64,000 bases of DNA from Opeltia flavorubescens (taxonomy: Eukaryota > Ascomycota > Lecanoromycetes > Teloschistales > Teloschistaceae). The notes beneath the pieces were generated by a model. The model made no database searches. It was given only the letters and a program-made list of their open reading frames with translations, and had not been told where the DNA came from. The stretch lies in assembly GCA_000442125.1 (NCBI GenBank), contig KE546972.1:518022-582021 (forward strand). Reading direction: 5' to 3'. Of this stretch, positions 57,444 through 64,000 are shown in pieces. Within the stretch, counting starts at the first letter, position 1. Every line of letters begins with the position of its first letter. The position numbers and the translations under genes are program-made.

Positions 57444-58700
57444 TTATTGATTTGGCATTATCCGGCACTCTAATATGACCCCTGCATCTCTCAGCCGATC
57501 GATGAAAGACTGTCCTAGCATTGCAGGCGTCAAAAGTCCACCGCCCAACCTTTTCGTCAGTTTGTCGTCCTCCAAGATAAGCATGGCCGCCTCAGCAAGG
57601 AAGACGCCAGTTAGGTAATAAATGCCACCGTCGTATCGAAATTTCGCCATCGCCATTCTTGGCTTCGGCGAATCTTCGTCAGCTTCAGCGACGGCGCGAA
57701 GCTCAAAAGATTCCTCTGCAGTGAGCTCTTTATTGGCTCCCTGTCCTGGTGCGTAGAAGTTGTGAGCAGCGTATTGACATAACCATCTTAGAGGTGGAAT
57801 AGCCAGCGCGAACAATCCCAGAGCCACAGCAAAATGGATGATTGTACCGGCTAGCGAGTTCTTCACGCGCATGTATTCGTGATACTGGAAATTCGGGCCA
57901 TACGTTTCCGGTCCTCCAAGGAGACCCCAGGTCCGTTGAACTGTAGCAATGTTCGGACCTGCCCCGACCGACGTTGTGAGCGTTCCCAGGTGAGCCTTCT
58001 TCCGCACACCAAATAATCTTGTTGTGAGAGGTACTTGAGTTGAGGATCTTGGTCCTGGAATAGGAGAAAGCGCCCATGGAGCGGATGCTTTCGCCAATTC
58101 GCGTAGACTGTAATGATCCAATATGCCTACAATGGTTGCCAGTGTCCCACCCGACGGCTGAGAGTGCATCTCATGCACAGATGCTACAACCTCTTTGGTG
58201 TCCAGCGAGAACTTTTCCTTGATGAGAGTGGCCAAACTCCACGCCAGAAGATCGGATGGTGCAGATTCCAAGCCAATTTCGGGAATGATGATGGCGCTGT
58301 TGGCTTTCGCGACATGATGAAATTTCTGTATCATCTCATACACCCATGGTGACTCACCAGTTACATCTAGGTAGTGTGTTCCGTTTTCCGCACATGCCTG
58401 AATAACTGGGCTACTGTACCGGAAGTAAGGACCCACTGTGTTCAAGATTAGACGAGATTTCTGTGCGAGTGACCTCAATTCATCTAGTGTCAGTGTAACG
58501 ACCTCGACGGCAGGCTGAATACGATCTGGGTTGTAAGACTTGATTTCTTCCACTAGTGCAGACAGTCTTTCATGTGAACGGCCGGAAACAGCCCATTTTA
58601 GGCTTGTAGGAAGACTTTTGGTAATGTACTCTGCACACAATTTGCCCGTGTAGCCGGTAGCACCAAGTAGAACAAGATCATACTGTTTTGAAGAAGCCAT
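57444..58700 (-). CDS. saccharopine dehydrogenase-like oxidoreductase (SCCPDH family)
   Basis: A single exon of 418 aa. The N-terminal Rossmann site is VLLGATGYTGKLCAEYI, followed by WAVSGRSHERL, LILNTVGPYFRYSSPVIQAC, GTHYLDVTGESPWV and IIIPEIGLESAPSDLL. This is the pattern of SCCPDH/trans-acting enoyl-reductase-like proteins rather than true saccharopine reductases. A hydrophobic stretch near residues 285-310 (FAVALGLFALAIPPLRWL) suggests membrane or lipid-droplet association, as in human SCCPDH. The substrate is unknown. It is divergent from the eL43 gene. Confidence 0.88.
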   Translation of the reverse strand: MASSKQYDLVLLGATGYTGKLCAEYITKSLPTSLKWAVSGRSHERLSALVEEIKSYNPDRIQPAVEVVTLTLDELRSLAQKSRLILNTVGPYFRYSSPVIQACAENGTHYLDVTGESPWVYEMIQKFHHVAKANSAIIIPEIGLESAPSDLLAWSLATLIKEKFSLDTKEVVASVHEMHSQPSGGTLATIVGILDHYSLRELAKASAPWALSPIPGPRSSTQVPLTTRLFGVRKKAHLGTLTTSVGAGPNIATVQRTWGLLGGPETYGPNFQYHEYMRVKNSLAGTIIHFAVALGLFALAIPPLRWLCQYAAHNFYAPGQGANKELTAEESFELRAVAEADEDSPKPRMAMAKFRYDGGIYYLTGVFLAEAAMLILEDDKLTKRLGGGLLTPAMLGQSFIDRLRDAGVILECRIMPNQ

Positions 58701-59020
58701 TATTGAGTGGTCGATAATTACAAGAAGTGACTGGTAAAGTAATGCTTTGACACTTTCTCAGATTTATCGTGTATAGACAGAGATTTTGGCCTACCGAGTT
58801 CCAACTGTTAAGAAAGTGTATGCATCTCAGGGAGAGATCTTGGAGAGATAAAACGTATCGATTACCTGTCTCCAGGTTCTTACTGCAGACTGATGCCAAG
58901 CCTTCACAAACTTAGCTCCCGCCCGTTCGATAACTAAGCGAGATGTACGCACTAAACGCAACATCCTTTCGATCCATCACGGACTTTATTCCACATATCG
59001 CACCACTATATAACCTCACG
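58701..59020. promoter_or_regulatory. upstream region, oxidoreductase / eL43
   Basis: 320 bp between divergent starts. A TATATAA-like box lies at 59007-59013 just before the eL43 ATG. Confidence 0.45.
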
Positions 59021-59509
59021 ATGACAAAGCGAACGAAGAGTCAGTATTCGAGCACTCGCGAAACATTGAGAAACGCTAATGAGGCGTTACAGAGGTCGGA
59101 GTGACCGGCAAATACGGGACTAGGTACTCCATGAAATTGCGCAAGCTTCGGCTTGAAAGCAACATGCGAAGGATGTTCTTCTGACGGAATGTGATTGTTT
59201 ATAGATACGGTGCATCTCTCCGCAAACAGGTGAAGAAGATGGAAATTACCCAGCATGCACGTTACACATGCACGTTCTGCGGGAAAACTACAGTAAAGCG
59301 TCACTCTGTGGGAATATGGACCTGTCGTTCGTGCAAGAAGACTGTTGCTGGGGGAGCGTGGACAGTTTCGTGAGTATTAGGCGGTCGAATTCTTGGAACC
59401 GAAGGCATTCCTCGTATATGGATATGTACTAATCCAAAAGTACAGAACACCAGCTGCTGCGGCAACGAGATCCACGATAAGACGATTGCGAGAAATTGCG
59501 GAGGTGTAG
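59021..59509 (+). CDS. RPL43: 60S ribosomal protein eL43
   Basis: Exons 59021-59039, 59093-59123, 59205-59369 and 59446-59509 give exactly 92 aa, the family size. Spliced sequence: [39 protein letters not shown], with the zinc ribbon CTFCGK...[26 protein letters not shown] and RRLREIAEV. It binds near the E site of the large subunit. The gene is split by three short introns clustered at the 5' and 3' ends, as is common for fungal ribosomal genes. Branch points (TACTAAT in intron 3) are strong. Confidence 0.96.
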
Positions 59510-60393
59510 AGGGAACTTTCATACGATTCTTCGAATCAGACATTACTTTTGCTGTCGATGCACTCCCTTATGGACGAGTATCGAAATGATAGTTGATAGC
59601 AAGCGCTGCTTCAGCTCAGCCAATACGAGAACACATCCATCCATTTCGTCCTTAGGCTCATGACTTGACAATCCCACAGCAGGGAAAAGAAACATTGCAA
59701 AAAGTGACAAAGACAGGACTGTTAATAAATTACACTAATCGTCGCACATCGAACTTTTCGTGTCTAGTATCTCAGTCTTACCTTATAGTCCAGGATTATT
59801 TTTTGGAATTATTATTGAAAGAATTTCGCCCAATGACCGAAGCATACAGCGTTCGAGCCGGATCGGCTACGGTCTTTCCCTCGTCAAGCTTGTGGAGTCG
59901 GTCTCGTCATGACGACAAATGCGACGAGGTACCGAAATCGAAGAGCTCTGATGGTCTTCGATAGTATCAACGATCATCATAAACCTTCAGTGACCTCGGA
60001 CACTGATTTAAGTAGTTAGTCTTCCTTGATCGAACGTTAAGTATTTTCTCGTTGGTCTTATCCTTGTATCTCAACGTGCGAAGTTCTGGATTTCGAGATC
60101 CAAGATCAAGCACCTATAGATTCTCATTTACTTGATATATTCACCTTGCTACCTACGTCTGTTTATTTGTATTACCGCTCATTCATCTTGCTGCAGGGTT
60201 AGCGTGGCATTAATTGGCTGCTGCGTGACATGACCCACTAGCGTCATTCACTAGTGGGCCTTGAAAAGCGCCGTCCTCACCTATTTGATCTCTCTTCCTA
60301 CTTTACCATCTAGCCCCAGCTCTGCCGCTCTTGCACACTTTATGATTTCTACTCGCCCACAAACCTTCAATACCTCTGCAAACACTTCAAATC
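59510..60393. other. 0.9 kb gene-free stretch with a hairpin
   Basis: No supported gene. At 60234-60258 CCCACTAG and CTAGTGGG form perfect 8-bp arms around a 9-nt loop, about 135 bp upstream of the RING-PHD start. This could be a regulatory palindrome or a cruciform. Function unknown. Confidence 0.45.
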
Positions 60394-62285
60394 ATGTCAG
60401 AGACATGCATTGTATGTCTTGGCGACCTTGGAGAAAGCGACACCACCTTGGGCGGCGCTCCTACTCCAGCTGTTAAGCTGGAGGATGGCCTCGAAACGGA
60501 ATCCAAGTCACCTGTCCGAGTCCCTGAAGAAGATGACGAGAGGATTGCACACTTATTGCCATGTGGCCACGACCTCCACAATGGTTGCCTAAAGCCGTGG
60601 GTCGAAAGAGCTAACAGCTGCCCTATTTGTCGCCAATGTTTCAACAAAGTTGAGCTCAGCTTACTCGTTGGTGGTATGTTCTCTTTCTCTAGGGCTATGC
60701 GTTACGTATACTAATGTGAAACCTCTCCATAGGTCCTGTCATATCCAGCTACACTGTGGATGATCGTACACAAGTTGCAGACATTGACCCCTCAATGTAT
60801 ATTGACGAACTCGATGATGACCCTGAATTCCCGCCCTGTCCTATCTGCGATGACGATGGCAATGAAGAAATGCTGCTATCGTGCGATGGTTGCGGAGTCG
60901 ATTACCACACTTATTGTGTGGAGCTCGACGAGATTCCGAGAGGGCATTGGTTTTGCGAAACATGTGCTGCACAGCGAGCAGTCGAAAGCGTCAATCCAAG
61001 TCACAGCTCGCGCCGATCACATAGGCTTTCCGATCGACGGACCCGAGCGCAGCAACGACGAGAGCGAACAAGGGCCCAAGCCTCCCATTCTGGCTGGGCT
61101 CGCGTATGGCAATCGGTATGGGATCGTTTGAACCTTGACCTTGACTTTCCCTTCGACGATGAGCCTTCACGATCTCAGATGCACAGGGCTGCTCGCGAAC
61201 TTTCCGAACAACGCGATATTCGACAATGGGAGCGTAGGCTTCAGATCGCCGAACGCCAAGGTGGGACAAATAGATTTCGAGAGACGGCCGCTGCGCTCCT
61301 TGACGTCAACGAGATACGACAGCTACGCGAAGCAAGAGAACGGCGGCTGTCACCAGAACCTGAGTCCCAAGAAGAGCTTCGCGCATGGAATGCACTGGAG
61401 AAGGCCAAAGAAATCCAGCTCGACCCAAACTCGACTAAGAAGAAGCGCAAATCTCCAACCGCTTCTCCTTCTGACGCTGGACCTGCAATTGAGCCAGAAC
61501 GACCTTTGAAAAGACCAAGGACAAGGCGAATTCCTGACCACACCGATCAATCATCTGACAGCCCGGCAGAAAGTTCGACATCGACTCACAAAGCTCACGC
61601 TGGATCAACCACTCGTTCAGAAGGCCCAAGTTTCCTTCAGTCTCTCTTGAAAGAGGTCGAATCATCAACGGCGCCAGAGGAGTCAGTTGGTCAAGGTCGC
61701 CCGACGATCTCCTCAGTAGCTGGTCACTCTTCCCCTCTACAGTCATCACCTGGAGCATCGCCCACGGCTTCGAATCACGCTAGCCCTCGAGCGCTATCCA
61801 CCACTCCTCCGCCATCTATATCCCCCCGGTCTGCCTCGCCTTTGTTTCTCACTTCCAAAGTCGAACCGGTATTTCCTCCTCCTGAATTCTCTCCTGCTCG
61901 TTCGCCACCAGACAGTCATCGCACTATCCCAGAATGGCGAAGGAATCAGAGTAATGAATTGCATCACCCACGTCCGAGATACCAACACTCACTCCGTTCA
62001 AGCTCTCCCCGCTCAGATGAACACTCGCCAGCGCGTGCTAACATGTCGTTGGAGGCCAAGGAAGGGGTGCAAAAAATGGTTTCGTCAGCGCTCAAACCAC
62101 ATTGGCACCGGAGCGAAATATCTAAGAATCAATTCACGGAAATCAACCGCAATGTTTCGCGAATGCTGTACGAAAAGGTCGGTGGTGAACAGAATCTGAA
62201 AGATGATGACGCGAAAGAGACGTGGGAAAAGCTGGCAAGTGAGGAGGTTGCCAAAGCGGTACAGTCTATCAGGGAAGGGAGTTGA
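60394..62285 (+). CDS. RING and PHD finger protein (PHRF1-like)
   Basis: Exons 60394-60673 and 60733-62285 give 610 aa. The RING-H2 finger is split by a ~45-residue insert: [10 protein letters not shown] ... [30 protein letters not shown] finger follows at ~125-175: [46 protein letters not shown] helical Arg/Glu region ([12 protein letters not shown]) and a Ser/Pro-rich tail come next. The C-terminus ([20 protein letters not shown]) resembles the end of PHRF1/SRI-type regions that contact phosphorylated Pol II. A chromatin-linked ubiquitin ligase is the likely role. It overlaps no other gene. Confidence 0.88.
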
Positions 62286-62640
62286 TGCTTGAGAGACTTG
62301 ACGATCACGATTTCAACGATTTACGAGTGCTCTCAGGTTTCAGCGAGCGAGATGCATCATCTTAGGGAAAGCGTTTTCGATGGAAATTAGCGTTGGTTTG
62401 GGTGGCTGGATAAAGAGTTGAATCTTCGGCGATTTCGGTGAAAGGAACATGATCAACGCAGCATGATGGCGGCATGATGTCAATGGTCATTCTATTCATG
62501 ATACCCGATGCATTTTGATTTTGTAGCCGATGGGTCTTGTCCGCTACGTTCGCCACTTCACTTAGATAGGCTCGAAATGTACATCAATATTCAGAACAAT
62601 GAGATGTAGAGGCCCATGTATATACACGCATTATTCAAGC
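62286..62640. other. convergent intergenic spacer
   Basis: 355 bp between the RING-PHD and MCD4 3' ends. Nothing recognised. Confidence 0.5.
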
Positions 62641-64000
62641 TTATAACTTCTCTATCCCCGTATCATTCTTTGCTTTTGCGTCTTGCGATCCTTCCCTCCC
62701 AGGCACGATACCATTACTCTCACCACCCGGCTGCTTCGCCTCTTTCCCTCCCTCCGCCACCACTTCCTTCCCATCCCTTCTCCGACCGTGATCGGCAACC
62801 CCTTCCCCATCCCCAACGTCAACCCCGCTAACAAAAACCTCACTTAAAAACTCCAACCCCGCCACAAAAACACCCAACAAACTACTAATACAAAAATGGC
62901 TAATACTCGTCCCGATATCCAACCAGCTCCCCTCATCCCTCACCATCCAGAAGAAATTCAGCGTCAGCACATCGCTGATGGCCATGACGACCATGAAGAG
63001 ACTCGATGGCGCGACTCCGAGGCGGCGGTTCAGGATACCGAGGTTCGCGGAGATGAGGGCGAAGGGGATGAGGAGTTTGAGGAGGAGGAGGGCGCCTTGG
63101 GAGAAAGGGTTGAAGATGGGGATGAGCCGGTAGACGGAGTCGAGGGAGAAGGAGGATATGGAGGCGATGTTACCGGTGGAGAAAAAGGCGGATTGGAGGA
63201 GGTAGAGGAAGAAGAGGGAGATGCGGGCGTCGGAGAGGGTGAGGGGTCGGTAGGGGTTGGTGATGGTGTGCTTTGATGATTGTGAAGGGTCGGGGGTCGT
63301 TGTTTCGGTTGAGGACTGTAGCTGGTTGGAAATGGCCGAGATCGCGGATGAGAGAGGTTTAGGAGTAGGGACTGGTGATGGAGGCGGTGATGCACGATTC
63401 GTGGTGGTGTAGGCGTAGATGTGGTGCTCAAGACGGACCCATGTGACGAGGGTAGCGCAGAACACAAAATAGAAAAGACCTTCGTAGGATATGGTTAGGA
63501 TGATGAATATAGGTGAAAAGGTTAAAAAAATGACGATCAGGCGGTGAAGGTAATGGCTATTTGGCTGGAGGCTGTGGAGGAAAGGTAGGGTAAGGGATGC
63601 AACTTTGACTTTTTGTTAGTCAGATACACTTGATCAATGTAGCTCCAACATACTCAGGACCAGCCATCCAGCGACTTGATTTCCCACTGGTAATCCATGC
63701 TTGGCTTGAAGTGAGGCGACACTGGAGCGAGTAACGATCATGGCCAGCATGATCAAACCAATCTGCGCTCCTAGAATATTCCTGGACAATCCGTCTGCTT
63801 GAGGTGATGACAACTGGCTCGTAGCTTTTGAAGAAGCAGAAAGTATGGTCTTCTCGAACAGGAGGTATAGAAGACCGACCGAAGCCATGAGGAAACCTCC
63901 TAGTAATCTTTGAGACATGTTAGCTGCTGGTAGAGTACTATTCTTCGAGATGGCACCACCTACATTACACTAATATTTTCAGTCTTAACGACTGGTAGTA
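62641..64000 (-). CDS. MCD4: GPI ethanolamine phosphate transferase 1, C-terminal part (cut by window edge)
   Basis: Visible exons are 64000-63964 (partial), 63907-63654 and about 63602-62641. This is the multi-TM C-terminal domain of Mcd4/PIG-N: LLGGFLMASVGLLYLLFEK, NSHYLHRLIVIFLTF, ISYEGLFYFVFCATLVTWVR, LFFLYLLQSAFFSTGNIASI, SSFSLDSVYRLIPIFNPFSQ, GALLLLKLLIPFALISANLG and LNFFWMVRDEGSWLDIGTSI. The enzyme adds phosphoethanolamine to the first mannose of GPI in the ER; the catalytic lumenal domain is outside the window. The acceptor at 63602/63608 has two in-frame AG choices. The hydrophilic tail (~70 residues, Gly/Glu/Lys-rich) is longer than usual. The plus strand of this tail also shows a fake acidic frame. 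Confidence 0.9.

Noticed and set aside
59665-59964. 99-codon plus-strand ORF downstream of eL43
   Set aside because: No motif or composition typical of a protein; probably chance.
62896-63276. Very acidic 126-codon plus-strand ORF
   Set aside because: Reverse complement of the MCD4 C-terminal coding region; the Glu/Gly bias comes from that.
1-64000. CRISPR arrays, rRNA, intact tRNA genes, secondary-metabolite cluster genes
   Set aside because: No regular spacer repeats, rRNA-like sequence, complete cloverleaf, or PKS/NRPS/terpene-cyclase motifs were seen on either strand.

Overview
This window comes from a filamentous ascomycete (Pezizomycotina). Genes are dense on both strands, with short introns mostly 46-60 nt long, GT-AG borders and CTRAY branch points. 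A strongly AT-rich island carries the dinucleotide scar of repeat-induced point mutation (RIP). The gene set (SET9, PHO80-type cyclin, fungal DUF4185 membrane protein, ascomycete-only hypotheticals) suggests Leotiomycetes or a close class; that rank is an inference. All gene names rest on reading conserved motifs by eye. No database search was possible.

Layout. 1-5.5 kb: the N-terminal part of a PHO80-like cyclin, a small secreted protein and an Arg/Glu-rich coiled-coil protein. 5.47-11.89 kb: a decayed mobile element with ~145 bp terminal inverted repeats and an interior almost without CpA/TpG. 12.4-17.7 kb: a DUF4185 membrane protein, a one-TM protein and an atypical CAX-type cation exchanger. 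18.8-24 kb: cystathionine beta-synthase, NOC3 and RRP45. 24-37 kb: a ClC channel/antiporter, an isochorismatase-like hydrolase, a protein with a retropepsin-like fold but no catalytic Asp, an IAH1 esterase, a SnoaL-like protein, a BTB protein and a PAP2-type membrane protein. 38.7-50 kb: an unknown nuclear-type protein, glutamate 5-kinase, ATP23, Aurora kinase, TIP41, CBP3 and leukotriene-A4-hydrolase-type aminopeptidase. 50-64 kb: SET9, mitochondrial uL14, RPB9, ESS1, an MGNFC protein, a saccharopine-dehydrogenase-like oxidoreductase, eL43, a RING-PHD protein and the C-terminal part of MCD4.

Most genes are single-copy housekeeping genes, and no metabolite cluster or operon is seen. Several neighbours are divergent pairs with related jobs: NOC3/RRP45 (nucleolar RNA and ribosome maturation) and RPB9/ESS1 (a Pol II subunit and the CTD prolyl isomerase). 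PRO1/ATP23, Aurora/TIP41, SET9/uL14m and oxidoreductase/eL43 also share short upstream regions. Gene models were built by joining exons by hand and checking that every junction keeps frame. The exception is the DUF4185 gene, where the obvious intron does not.

Most notable items: the RIP-burned inverted-repeat element, with internal tandem repeats and a tRNA-like relic; an acidic CxxC-bearing segment inside RPB9 that can be kept or removed by a choice of in-frame 5' splice sites; a CAX exchanger that lost the Asn of both GNxxE motifs; and an IAH1 gene whose first coding exon is only the ATG.
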